From Pseudomonas sp. FP453 (GTDB lineage Bacteria; Pseudomonadota; Gammaproteobacteria; Pseudomonadales; Pseudomonadaceae), in assembly GCF_030687495.1 (NCBI RefSeq), contig NZ_CP117435.1, positions 1,612,001 to 1,676,000 of the forward strand: 64,000 bases of DNA. Direction: 5' to 3'. The notes under the pieces are model-generated. The model saw nothing but the letters and a program-made list of their open reading frames with translations, was not told where the DNA came from and did no database searches. The position numbers and the translations under genes are program-made. Shown here in pieces: positions 8,375 through 17,681 of this stretch; positions within the stretch are counted from its first letter, which is position 1, and the number at the start of each line of letters is the position of its first letter.

Positions 8375-9532
8375 ATGAAGATTACTAAAAACCTGAACAC
8401 CTATGAGATCGAAGACCTTTACCCCTCCAGTCAGACAGATGTGTCACTCCGACTGCCCGTAAGCATGAGCCACGGTGGTTTGCTTGGGGTAGATGCAGCA
8501 TTAGCTCAGTTGGTAATTACCTGGGCACGGGCTCAGGAACAGGGCGTACTTCATTTGTTCGCTGACGCCGAAAACGCATCAGACCAAATTTTGCAGTTGG
8601 GTAGAACCGCCGCAGGACTGGCGGCTCTGATCATGTCCTCTAGGATTGAGACGGAATCCCATGAAACCATTGAAAAACGGATAGCGCTCACGGTCATCAG
8701 GCCGCTCATTCAAGCGATGTACGAAGGGGATCTACGCAACACGTCAAATGAAAGAGGCGCTCGCCCAAAAGCTATAAATCTCTTCAGTATTAACTTTGCC
8801 AAGATGGAGTTCATCAAGCCCTTCTACTACGGCGAAAGCGCACCTCAGATCCATTCCCATACTACGTTCGCGAACCTGCTCGAAATGTCGTCTGCACTGA
8901 TGCATACCAGACATGACAAAAACGCATTGCACAGGGGTGGACTGTCAGCATTGGGAAGCGTCCTAGCCGAACTGATTGCAAATGCCGACCAGCATTCCGT
9001 TACCGACGTGCATGGGATTAAGTACAAAAAAGGCTTGCGCGGCGCTTCAGTTAAGGCCAGTCGGATAAAGAAACAAGACATTCATCTTCATTCGAGTAAA
9101 GAGCCGCAGTTCGCTTTATTTGTGATGAAGAACATGGTCAAAAATCAAGATTACCTCGACTTCCTCGAAATATCAGTAATCGACAGCGGGCCAGGTTTAG
9201 CACGGCGTTGGCTCTCTGCGAGAAAAGGCGTACCGGTAGACGATCTGCGCGAACTCCCACTGGAAGAGGAGCTTAAGAGCACACTTGAGTGTTTTAAAAA
9301 ACACGTTACAACCAAGGAGTCTGTGACATCCGGCATGGGGCTGCACAACGCAGTACAAGCCCTGAATAAGCTCAAGTCCTATGTACGGCTGCGTACTGGA
9401 AGGCTATGTCTTTACCAAGCATTCCAGGGGCATGATCAGGTTGTTGACTTCAACCCCAAAAATTGGAGCGGCGACCGTGAGTTAGCGACAGCTGAAGGCA
9501 CTGTATTCACTATCTGCATTCCGGTGAACTGA
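8375..9532 (+). CDS. GHKL-type ATP-binding protein
   Basis: 385 residues, start with GAGAGG upstream. The C-terminal half is a GHKL (histidine kinase/HSP90/MutL/gyrase) ATPase: N-box ELIANADQHS at about residue 205, G1 box DSGPGLA at about 270, and a G2-like TSGMGLHNAV at about 325. There is no dimerisation H-box, transmembrane segment or receiver, so it is not an ordinary sensor kinase. The N-terminal 180 residues are unrecognised. It stops one base before the start of the PRTase-like gene, so the pair is an operon. Soluble orphan GHKL ATPases next to an unknown effector are common in defence islands, but the function here is inferred only. Confidence 0.75.
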   Translation: MKITKNLNTYEIEDLYPSSQTDVSLRLPVSMSHGGLLGVDAALAQLVITWARAQEQGVLHLFADAENASDQILQLGRTAAGLAALIMSSRIETESHETIEKRIALTVIRPLIQAMYEGDLRNTSNERGARPKAINLFSINFAKMEFIKPFYYGESAPQIHSHTTFANLLEMSSALMHTRHDKNALHRGGLSALGSVLAELIANADQHSVTDVHGIKYKKGLRGASVKASRIKKQDIHLHSSKEPQFALFVMKNMVKNQDYLDFLEISVIDSGPGLARRWLSARKGVPVDDLRELPLEEELKSTLECFKKHVTTKESVTSGMGLHNAVQALNKLKSYVRLRTGRLCLYQAFQGHDQVVDFNPKNWSGDRELATAEGTVFTICIPVN

Positions 9533-9533
9533 C

Positions 9534-11756
9534 ATGCCAGACCTCTTTGATTTCGAAGTTTCGCTCACCCCATCTCCTGATGCAGAACCCGCTCAGGTTG
9601 TTATTTTTTTCACGGGCCCAGAAAGGATTGATGACGCTCAAATTACTGAAGCGCTTCAGAAGCGGCTTACAGACTACATCCTCCCCGACCACGTAACCTT
9701 TCTAGTACCGGAGTGCTATCGGGAATGGATTAAGGAACAGTGTGCTGACAAAGCCACACCTATCGCCATTGCGCTTCAGCGTCGTGGCACTGGATCGGCT
9801 CCGACCTATGGATTCTCATTCTTCAACGAATACGGCGATATAACGAAGCATGTCATCGTTGCAGGCACCTCGAAAGTAATCGGTCGTCTCATTACCCGTG
9901 GTGTGGGATCAATCATCCAGGCCGGGATGAGAAAACTGGTGAAATGCACTTCCGTACTGACTAAAGCCCCTGCGGGATTTCTTTTTTCGAAACCTTCCTC
10001 TAGGGCATCCAATTACTTCATCCGTGCCGAAAACCTTCTTTCAGAAACGCTCCATTCTCACTTCTTGGCATTCTCATGCTTGAGTGTGCTCAAAGGAGCG
10101 TCTAGTGACGGTATGCGTGAGCCCGACACCATCTATCTCGACACGATGGCGTTCCTGCCAATCGCACTTTCGATTCAGCTCTTCCAGGCGAAGTTAGGAG
10201 CGCAGACGATCCGAAGCGTCCAGTCATTCCATTCTCATGATGGTTTGAAGGATGGACAACTTCCAGACGGAGCCTCGGCACTCTGCTTGATTTCTGCCTC
10301 AACCAATTGTGGCCTTGCAAAGGAATGGATAAGGGCCACTGGAGCACCTGCAAGCCGGGTCGCTACCTTCTTGTCATTCCTGGCTGAATCTGAATCGTGC
10401 ATTGTTTTACACACCATCGAGAAACCGGAAGACTTTGAATCACCCGCCGAAGGAGAGGCTAACGAAGCCAGGCAGATGATCCGTATCCACGGGGAACGCT
10501 TCGTCGCCCAACACACCGAGACACGGCTGTTGAATATCAGCATGGATCACCTACCGGACGGCTTGCAGACCAAGTTCTATTCTTTCATGGGCAAAGGTTT
10601 ATTTACGTGCTTTAGCCAGATTCCAAACCGTGAAAGGCAGCGAACCGTTCAAGTTGATAAGGAAAAGTTGGTTGCTGCCGAGGCCTTCAAAACATGGTTC
10701 GCAAAAGCCCTAATAGAAGAGTCTCCCGCCTCTACTTCGCTAATTATTCACGACGATGATGCAGCAAGCGAAAGTATGGCGAACAACGCGCTATCTTTTC
10801 TCAATGAGAAAGGACTTTCATGCAGTGTGGTAAGCGCATCTAAATTCGACGCGCAGAAAAAGTTTAAGGGCTCAGTAATCATCGTTGCTGCTGCAGCTGA
10901 ACGAGGTACGTTGCTGCTTAGCATAAGCCGTCGCCTCCGATCCGCGCAGGAGTCGGGCACCAGGGTCTACTTGGTTGGAGCACTACTCGGTCGCTCATAT
11001 GAGCTGATGAAAGAGTTATCAGCCAATCTCACTCAGCCGCCGAAGGGCAGTCGAAAATACGTATTCAAGCCTTTCCTGGAGATCCCTGCAGCCAGTTTGG
11101 CTTGCAACAACCATTGGCACCAAGAACACAAATTGTTGAGTAGCCTAATCACCTTTGATGGGAATGACGTGTCGTCGATGGTTAAAGCCCGTGTCGAAGC
11201 ATTTGACACTGCACAGACTGGAGGTTTTGGCTGAGCACGCGTTCTGGCAGAGCAGCGATCACAACGGACAACTGAGGCTGACCAAGGGATTTGCCTTCGT
11301 GAGCGGCAATGAGGATGTAACCGTAGCTACATGCCCAGACATCTTTCTCACCATTTTGTGGATTCTCCAAAACGCGCGGCAGAACGCCAAGATTAAGGAT
11401 GCCAAACGGCTAGAGTCTGGTGAGTTGCAGCAGGTGCTGCTTACACCAGAAGTGTTCTCCCGATACGACGACGGCATCATCCAAGGAGCATTCGCGCAGC
11501 CCTACCGACTGAGCTCGATTACAGCGCTCACGAAACCCACAGTGCATCAATGGCAGATATCATTCTGCGGGTTGTTCAAGGTTATGGGTTTGAGCGCGGT
11601 GAAGCAGCTATGGAGTTTATCACCGCCCTTGCGATTGGAAAGATCCGTCTCCGCCAAGAAGCCGATGAAAAACTGCGAGCCGATATCAAACTAGCGCTCA
11701 ATGGCAAAGTCGCAGACATCGGGCTGTTGCTAGGCGAGGAGACATCTCCAATTTAG
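9534..11756 (+). pseudogene. PRTase-fold protein partner of the GHKL ATPase, frame interrupted twice
   Basis: As it stands the frame ends at 11234 (566 residues). The next 260 bp read well only in the +1 frame (EHAFWQSSDHNG to DDGIIQGAF), then protein-like text returns to the original frame (RAALPTELDYS to the stop at 11756). One extra base near 11230 and one missing base near 11491 compensate, giving an original of about 740 residues. Near residues 430-490 a strand-loop-helix, VIIVAAAAERGTLLLSISRR, resembles the PRPP loop of phosphoribosyltransferases (the VDD..TG.T pattern) but lacks the acidic pair, so it would be a binding rather than a catalytic fold. Another segment near 100-120 (VIVAGTSKVIGRLITRG) has a similar shape. 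Function unknown; linked to the GHKL gene by a 1-bp gap. Confidence 0.6.
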
Positions 11757-11916
11757 CTAATCGTGACGCAGCACCGACCTGCTTCCGTAAGCGGTCGGTG
11801 TTACTTCCGCCTGCTAGCCAAGGACGGCGTGCTTACTGCCCTATCACTCTCCTGATAGACAATCTCGGGGAGCGTAAGAGCGGCGTAAAGGCAGCTGTGT
11901 AGCCCCCTTTACTGAC
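11757..11916. terminator. Intergenic region between convergent genes
   Basis: Contains ACCGACCTGCTTCCGTAAGCGGTCGGT (stem ACCGAC/GTCGGT around 11773-11799), a likely bidirectional terminator without a long T-tract. Confidence 0.4.
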
Positions 11917-12165
11917 TCAGCGGCGCAGCAGGCGGTCTAGCACCAGCAGCGCTACTGCACCAATCGCGATTGCAGCAACTGGTTTTTCTTTTACGAACGT
12001 AGATACGCTATCCAGTGCATCGCCATAGGTTTGTGTCAGCTGACCGGCAGCCTGGCGTCCGGCACCTTCGGCTTCCAGCTTCGAATCACCAAACAGCTTC
12101 CCGACTGCGCTCTGCGCTTTGCCGGCAACCTTCTCTACAACACCTTCTACCTGTTCGCTCTTCAT
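11917..12165 (-). CDS. CsbD-family stress protein
   Basis: 82 residues. The N-terminal MKSEQVEGVVEKVAGKAQSAVGKL is the CsbD signature. The C-terminal third is a hydrophobic segment (VAAIAIGAVALLVLDRLL), ending RRR-like, which would anchor it in the inner membrane. CsbD proteins are abundant under general stress, with unknown biochemistry. It marks the transition from the left arm to the thiol-stress part. Confidence 0.85.
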   Translation of the reverse strand: MKSEQVEGVVEKVAGKAQSAVGKLFGDSKLEAEGAGRQAAGQLTQTYGDALDSVSTFVKEKPVAAIAIGAVALLVLDRLLRR

Positions 12166-12351
12166 GATTCACCAAACCTTCGTGTGTAAATAGGACGCTC
12201 AGGTTTGACCTGAGCTAGCGGCTATCTGCACAGGATTAGGGGCATGGTCGTCATGATTAGTTCAAAGTTGCTGAGCACCGGGAGCTACCCGTAAGACACT
12301 TGCTGACTCATCTCTGAGCTATGCTGGGTCGTGATCAAGGAGTCCAAGTAG

Positions 12352-12528
12352 ATGCCCGGTGAATACTCGCTGTCAGACGTTCTGGAAAGGATGTACCAGA
12401 ATCAGCTCGCTCTCGAAGCTGCGCTCATGGAGCTAACCCTCCAGGTGGAAGCCCAAGGACATACGGAAGTTGGCGACAACGTTCGTGGCGCGCTTTACAC
12501 AACTCATATCAGTTGCGACCGGCCATGA
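12352..12528 (+). pseudogene. Truncated small Pseudomonas hypothetical gene
   Basis: Good start: AAGGAG before ATG, then MPGEYSLSDVLERMYQNQLA and a helical body to NVRGALYT. I recall a common Pseudomonas protein with this beginning that continues past NVRGAL in a helical tail. Here the reading runs into THISCDRP and stops inside the tail end of the convergent SDR gene. The break lies near 12490 and marks the left edge of the thiol-stress cluster. Confidence 0.6.
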
Positions 12529-13282
12529 CGCCGCCGTCTACGTCCCAGATAGCACCGGTGACCCAACTGGCCTTGTCAGAGAGCAGGAAGACAACCACTT
12601 CGGCGACATCTTCAGGAGTACCTACTCGTCCGATTGGATGGAAGCTATTGAAGCCCTGCAGCGCTGCATGAACTTCAGCTTTAGGAATGAAACCTTCGTA
12701 GATCGGGGTCTGTACCACCGCAGGGGATACGGCATTGACGCGGATATGCTTGGGCGCAAGTTCCATTGCCAAGTGCTGAGTCAGCGAGTGCAGACCAGCT
12801 TTCGCCATCGAATAGGCAGAGGACGGAGTGGCAGCGATTGCCTGTTTGCCCCACATGGAGCCGATGTTAACGATAGCGCCGGAATTCCCCTTTACGACGA
12901 GGTTGGCAGCGACTTTTTGTGTGATGAAGAAAGAGGCTTTGTTCAGTTGCATGTACTGATCGTAATCAGCGTCCTGGTGCTCCAGGAAAGGCTTGGGGAA
13001 GAATACGCCCGCCGCGTTCACTAGCAGATCGACGTCCGTGTGGCGCTGATCAATTTCCTGCAGCAACGTCGCGAGGCTTTCTGGATTGGTCAGGTCTGCT
13101 GTGAGTGCGCTTACAGTCCCTATTGCGGCTAGCTCTTGGCGAGCTTGATCGGTTTTTTCTGCGCGGCTGCCCACAATTACGACGTTGCCGCCTTGCTGTA
13201 AGACGAGGCGAGCGGTTTCAAACCCCATGCCACTGGTGCCGCCCACGACTAACAATTTCTTTCCGATAAATTGTTTGTTCAT
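12509..13282 (-). CDS. SDR-family oxidoreductase (copy 1)
   Basis: 257 residues, a classical short-chain dehydrogenase/reductase with the Rossmann motif GGTSGMG near residue 14, NAAG near 90, catalytic Ser in VNIGSM and YSMAK near 155. The C-terminal [15 protein letters not shown] is typical. It is clearly a paralogue of 20162-20935, with the same start [15 protein letters not shown] and the same ending. NAD(P)H-dependent carbonyl reduction is likely; the substrate is unknown. It is transcribed away from the LysR gene. SDR genes of this kind accompany TetR regulators in allicin-tolerance clusters. Confidence 0.9.
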   Translation of the reverse strand: MNKQFIGKKLLVVGGTSGMGFETARLVLQQGGNVVIVGSRAEKTDQARQELAAIGTVSALTADLTNPESLATLLQEIDQRHTDVDLLVNAAGVFFPKPFLEHQDADYDQYMQLNKASFFITQKVAANLVVKGNSGAIVNIGSMWGKQAIAATPSSAYSMAKAGLHSLTQHLAMELAPKHIRVNAVSPAVVQTPIYEGFIPKAEVHAALQGFNSFHPIGRVGTPEDVAEVVVFLLSDKASWVTGAIWDVDGGVMAGRN

Positions 13283-13467
13283 TTGAATGCTCCAAAAAGG
13301 GTGATTGAGGCCATGCAGGAAACCGAGAGCCTTTTGCCAGCCTAGAGGCTCACGCCTAAGGGGCTAGCCACCGATTTGCTGCTGAGGTACGGGTGAATTA
13401 TTGGCATCTACCGGGAATTGAACAAACGAGATAAAGTGTCAGAACGATAAAGAAAAGGTTTACCGCT

Positions 13468-14383
13468 ATGGTTGCCCCCGTTCATCTCAACGCATTGAGG
13501 GCCTTTGAAGCCAGCGCTCGGCATCAAAGCTTTTCTGCTGCAGCGGAGGAATTAAATGTCACCCCCGCAGCCGTGGGGCAGCTAGTACGCACCCTTGAGC
13601 AATGGTTAGGTACGCCTCTGTTTCATCGAGGCACCAGCGGCAAGGCACGGTTGGTGGCTACGGAATCCGCTGAGCGAGCACTTCCCGACATTCAGGCCGG
13701 ATTCGAGCGGCTTACGTTAGGGGTAGAACGGATGAGGGAGCATTCACCTAATGGGGTTCTAACCGTCACGGTCAGTCCTGCCTTCGCTGCCAAATGGTTG
13801 TTGCCGCGAATAGAGCGTTTCCATATGGCTTGGCCAGATACCGACGTTCGACTTGATACGCAACTCAAAGCGGTGGATTTCCTGGCTCAACGAATAGATA
13901 TCGGCGTCCGATATGGTGCCGGCGAGTGGCCAAGCCTTACCGCAGAAAAGCTGATGGACGAGGACATCTTCCCTGTTTGCTCCCCTAAGCTGAAAAACAC
14001 TCCGGATTGTTTGAGCACTCTGGCCGAATTGGCCAATCAAACGCTGATCCACGACCTATCGATGGACGAAAGCGCCGGATTCACTACCTGGGAAACCTGG
14101 CTGAGCTTGGCTGCGGCGAAAAATGTACCGACGCGCCGGGGGTATGAAAATCAACAACAGTGCAGCTGTGCTTCAAGCTGCGATAGACGGTCAAGGTATC
14201 GCGCTCGCGCGCAGCGTTATGGCCAGAGATGATTTGGCTGCAGGCCGGCTAATTCGCTTGTTTCCAAATGTTCAGGTTGCCTCGCCGTTGGCCTACTACG
14301 TTGTATATCGTCCTGAATGTGCGAGCCTGCCGAGGTTGAAAGCGTTTCGAGATTGGCTATTTGAGGAAGTTCATGCGGCTTAG
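13468..14383 (+). pseudogene. LysR-family regulator (GcvA-like) with a frameshift
   Basis: The N-terminal winged helix (HLNALRAFEASARHQSFSAAA..TPAAVGQLVRTLE) and the substrate domain up to about residue 225 are intact. In a run of five G near 14140 the frame is lost. The continuation MKINNSAAVLQAAIDGQGIALA to VHAA is in the next frame up to 14383. One extra G explains it; the repaired protein would be about 304 residues, normal for GcvA-type LysR proteins. It is divergent from SDR copy 1 and may regulate it. The indel may be a sequencing error. Confidence 0.8.
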
Positions 14384-14489
14384 GGCGTGCACTCGAAGTC
14401 GGTATGAAGGAAGGTAGCTCAGCGCAGCGTTCGGTGAACGCTGTCTTATGAGGTGTGACTAATTTATGATGCCAGAATGATAAATTTGG

Positions 14490-15074
14490 ATGCAGCATCA
14501 TGAGTACACGTTCAGACCTTTTGACCAGGCTGAGATTCTGCTGCGAACGAAAGGCTACGCGGCCTTCAGTTATGCCGACCTTGCGGACGACATCGGCATC
14601 AAGAAGGCCAGTATTCACCATCACTTTCCCACCAAGGAAGGCATGGCAATTGCCATCGTCGAGAGCTATCTGTTCCGATTCAGGAAGCAGTTGGAAGCTA
14701 TCAATGATGAGAACGTTGGCATCGTTGACCGGTTGAAGGCGTTTGCGTTGATGTTCGCGCACAGCAGTGAAAACGGAATGCTTCCGCTCTGCGGGGCTTT
14801 GGCCGCTGAGCTTTTGGCGTTGCCTGAAAGCCTTAAAGCAATGACAAAGGATTTCTTCGAGATCCATTTAACTTGGCTGCAAGATAATATTAAGCAGGGC
14901 CAAGATCAGGGTGTGCTCAAGCCCGAACTGGATCCGGTAAAAGTTTCAAGGTTCATATTGAATGCCCTGGAAGGTGCAAGCTTTGTATCTTGGGCGATGA
15001 GCGATGACTACGAGAAATCCTCTGGAATTGATTTGATTCTGGCCGGACTTCTGCGTTCTGACGCTAAGAATTAA
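14490..15074 (+). CDS. TetR-family regulator (copy 1)
   Basis: HTH YADLADDIGIKKASIHHHFPTKEG is nearly the same as in the intact TetR at 21029. The open frame begins MQHHEYTF, but the expected N-terminus MSTRSDLLT lies in the neighbouring frame from ATG 14500. Comparison with the second copy (MSVTTKAALLSYAE) suggests one missing C near 14527 (ACCCAG to ACCAG). Without repair the protein starts in an unusual way but still has the HTH. An inverted repeat AATTTAT-N12-ATAAATT at 14461-14486 lies just upstream. Confidence 0.8.
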   Translation: MQHHEYTFRPFDQAEILLRTKGYAAFSYADLADDIGIKKASIHHHFPTKEGMAIAIVESYLFRFRKQLEAINDENVGIVDRLKAFALMFAHSSENGMLPLCGALAAELLALPESLKAMTKDFFEIHLTWLQDNIKQGQDQGVLKPELDPVKVSRFILNALEGASFVSWAMSDDYEKSSGIDLILAGLLRSDAKN

Positions 15075-15162
15075 TTTGACTTCATTGAAGGGGCGACGGT
15101 GTCTCGTCGCCTCATTCGCTCCATTATTGATACCGTATTTAAAACGACACGCGGACAACCTT

Positions 15163-16053
15163 TCACTTTACTTGAGTTGCTACGCGCTTATCGCTAAGTA
15201 TCAGCCCAATTCCTCCAAGTACAGCCAGCGATGTAAGCGCTAATCGAATAGTCAGGCTTTCATTCAAAATGAGCACACCTGCGAGCGATGCCAAAACAGG
15301 AACGCTTAGCTGTATGGTTGCCGCCTGAAACGACGAAAGCGAACGCAGCGCTGCGTACCAGATAGCATAACCAACTCCTGAAGCAATCGTCCCCGACGCA
15401 ATCGCGCAAAGGACGCCTGAAATGTCTATTGAAAGCTGATTTGCGAAAGGAATCGATGCAAAAAAAATCATTGGGACGGCTCGCAGGAAATTCCATGTAG
15501 TAGATGCGAGTGGATCATTCGATTGTTTGCCAATTAACGAGTAAACGGCCCACGCGATGCCAGATAACAACATAATCCCCGCGCTAGCCAGCGGAGGCGA
15601 CGTGGCACCTGGTAGTAGTAGAGCAATCAATCCTCCAATAGCAAGGATGAGGCCTGTAATGGCTACAGCATGCATCCTTTCGCCTTTGTAAAAACCGTAT
15701 CCAAGCATGGAGAGCTGGACGGCACCGAACAAAATGAGCGCGCCTGTTCCTGTGTCCAGGTTCAAATACGCATATGAAAAAGCAAAGGCGTAAGCGAACA
15801 GGGTGAATGCACCTAACCAGCTCCCAGCGGAGCGGGAAGAGTTGCCTCTGATTGTTAGGATTACCCAGAGCATAACGGCTCCGCTCAACAATCGAATAAG
15901 TGTAAAGGACGTAGGATCAATTTCGGTATGACGAAGCGCCAAGCGGCATAGAACCGAGTTGGCTGCAAAGGCCAACATTGCTAGCGTGGTTAGGACGACT
16001 ACCTGTCTCACCCCTTTGAATGAAAACATGTCAGTTATGCGCTGTGACACCAT
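15163..16053 (-). CDS. EamA/DMT-family transporter
   Basis: About 296 residues with ten hydrophobic helices and two EamA repeats, an inner-membrane drug/metabolite exporter of the RhtA/YdcZ type. AAGGAG lies just before the ATG at 16053; the adjacent GTG is also possible. Stop and start are within 75 bp of the cystathionine beta-lyase-like gene upstream, so both are likely one operon. It may export a thiol or sulphur metabolite produced by that enzyme, which is inference from context. Confidence 0.85.
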   Translation of the reverse strand: MVSQRITDMFSFKGVRQVVVLTTLAMLAFAANSVLCRLALRHTEIDPTSFTLIRLLSGAVMLWVILTIRGNSSRSAGSWLGAFTLFAYAFAFSYAYLNLDTGTGALILFGAVQLSMLGYGFYKGERMHAVAITGLILAIGGLIALLLPGATSPPLASAGIMLLSGIAWAVYSLIGKQSNDPLASTTWNFLRAVPMIFFASIPFANQLSIDISGVLCAIASGTIASGVGYAIWYAALRSLSSFQAATIQLSVPVLASLAGVLILNESLTIRLALTSLAVLGGIGLILSDKRVATQVK

Positions 16054-16126
16054 TGCTCCTTTTTGAACAGATATGGTTTGCTCTCCGATAGCACAGCCCA
16101 TCAAGAGCTGTGCCTAACAGGTCTAA

Positions 16127-17296
16127 CTAGCGGCGTAATCTATTAAAATGTGCGAAGCCAACTTCCAGGTCGGCGATTAAGTCATACGGGTCTTCAAGAC
16201 CGATGTGCAGTCGCACCAAATGACCGTCAGTGTCCCATTGGGTCGCACTTCTTACTGGTTTAGGATTCGCCAGCATTGCCAAACTTTCGAAACCGCCCCA
16301 TGAGTAACCGATTGCAAACAGCGATAGATTATCCAAGAGAGCATCTGCTGCTGGCTGCGAGGAAGACTTTGTCGTAAACGAAAGCAAGCCAGATGCGCCT
16401 TTGAAATCCCGTTTCCATAAGTCGTGTTGTGGGTGGGATTCTAATGCCGGGTAATGAACTGCGATAACTTCCTCTCGGCTTTCCAGCCACTTCGCAACTA
16501 TCGTCGCATTTTTGTAGTGACGCTCCAGGCGCACGTCCAGCGTTCTCATCCCTCGCAGGGCCAGCGTCACATCGTCCGGGCTAGCGAATAAGCCCATGTT
16601 GAAATGGAATCGCTTGAGGCTTTCCCATGCACGCTTGGAGGCTGATACGGTGCCAAGGACGGCATCCGAGTGGCCGACGATATATTTTGTTGCTGCCATG
16701 ATAGAAAGATCGACCCCAAGCTCCATCGACGGGCAATAAAGCGGTGTGCCCCACGTATTGTCTGCGATGACCAGAATGTCATGGTCATGGGCAACATTCG
16801 CTATGGCCGGGATGTCCTGTATCTCTAACGTCAGGGAGCCAGGGGACTCTAGGTAAATGGCTTTAGTGTTAGGTCGGATCAAATCAACAATGCCGGAACC
16901 TATCGTAGGGTCGTAAAACGACACGCCGATCCCTAAGCGCTTTCCCACCTCTTCGCAGAAGACCCTCACTGGTGCATAGACATTGTCGGCAATCAAAATG
17001 TGATCACCCGTCCCCACTACGGAAAGGATCGCAGTCGTACACGCTGATAACCCTGAAGGGCATAGAACCGTCCCTTCCGATCCTTCCAAGTGCTGAAGGG
17101 CCTGAGTGAGTGCCTCCGTTGAAGGATTATTCCAACGTCCGTAGGCATATTTTTGGCGTCCTTCGCGCATCGACTCGCAGGTGGGAAACGCTACGGTGGA
17201 GCCTCGGTAAACGGGCGTATTGACGAATCCGTGATGTTGATCAGGCTCGATAGACGCGTGGGCGAGTAAGGTCTGTATGGTTTTGTATTTTTTCAT
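16127..17296 (-). CDS. metC: Cystathionine beta-lyase-like PLP enzyme
   Basis: 389 residues from MKKYKTIQTLLAHAS. Cys/Met-metabolism PLP family: YAYGRWNNPSTEAL (phosphate-binding Tyr/Arg), LCPSGLSACTTAILS, ADNTWGTPL (Asp binding the pyridine N) and SIMAATKYIVGHSD with the Schiff-base Lys near residue 200. The C-terminal SWGGFESL and VRLHIGLEDP are typical of MetC. It cleaves cystathionine or cysteine-like substrates to a thiol, pyruvate and ammonia. In this cluster it could process S-allyl-cysteine-type adducts; that is inference. The longer frame to 17356 has no better ribosome site. Confidence 0.85.
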   Translation of the reverse strand: MKKYKTIQTLLAHASIEPDQHHGFVNTPVYRGSTVAFPTCESMREGRQKYAYGRWNNPSTEALTQALQHLEGSEGTVLCPSGLSACTTAILSVVGTGDHILIADNVYAPVRVFCEEVGKRLGIGVSFYDPTIGSGIVDLIRPNTKAIYLESPGSLTLEIQDIPAIANVAHDHDILVIADNTWGTPLYCPSMELGVDLSIMAATKYIVGHSDAVLGTVSASKRAWESLKRFHFNMGLFASPDDVTLALRGMRTLDVRLERHYKNATIVAKWLESREEVIAVHYPALESHPQHDLWKRDFKGASGLLSFTTKSSSQPAADALLDNLSLFAIGYSWGGFESLAMLANPKPVRSATQWDTDGHLVRLHIGLEDPYDLIADLEVGFAHFNRLRR

Positions 17297-17453
17297 ACCG
17301 GATCCAATTCTTACCATGGTGAGGATGGGTGGGTTGCGTAGCCGTTTAAGATTCAAGATTTAAATACCATTATCTCTAAATGTCTACTACTAGGTTGGCT
17401 TTTACAGAAATGCGCCTAAAAACAACGGGTTGAAAATAACTAAAAAATAGCGT

Positions 17454-17482
17454 TTGCACGGCTACCATGTGAATGGTAGGTT
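17454..17482 (+). promoter_or_regulatory. Promoter with TetR-type operator, ansP
   Basis: -35 TTGCAC (17454-17459), 17-bp spacer, -10 TAGGTT (17477-17482). The palindrome CTACCATGTGAATGGTAG (17462-17479) fills the spacer and overlaps the -10. Same CTACCA-N6-TGGTAG layout as before osmC, ahpD and the hydrolase gene. Confidence 0.7.
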
Positions 17483-17681
17483 TTTTGTGCCTCGGGATTT
17501 AGCAACCTGGTCGACCTAAAGGTGATGATCTGAGCATGCTACGGCATTGGGTGGGAGGGCTTTAATGTCGTTGACGGCATAGGAGTCCAAGGCGTTTCCC
17601 GCACGTCCCATGGGATGGGAGAAAGAAGTTAAGTTTGCAAAAGACAAGAAAAAAACTGCAAATTAATCGTTCGGGTGCCAC
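17483..17681 (+). other. Long 5' leader of ansP
   Basis: About 190 bases between the predicted promoter and the ansP start. It contains a TCCCATGGGA palindrome near 17616-17627. No riboswitch class is recognised. No gene. Confidence 0.4.

Noticed and set aside
8133..8375. An 80-residue frame ending in TGATG with the GHKL start
   Set aside because: The overlap is attractive, but the GTG start lacks a ribosome site and the peptide has no domain-like pattern.
11155..11694. A separate 179-residue gene after the PRTase-like gene
   Set aside because: Its first part lacks a start signal and its last part turns nonsensical exactly where the original frame becomes protein-like again, so it is the middle of one frame-broken gene.
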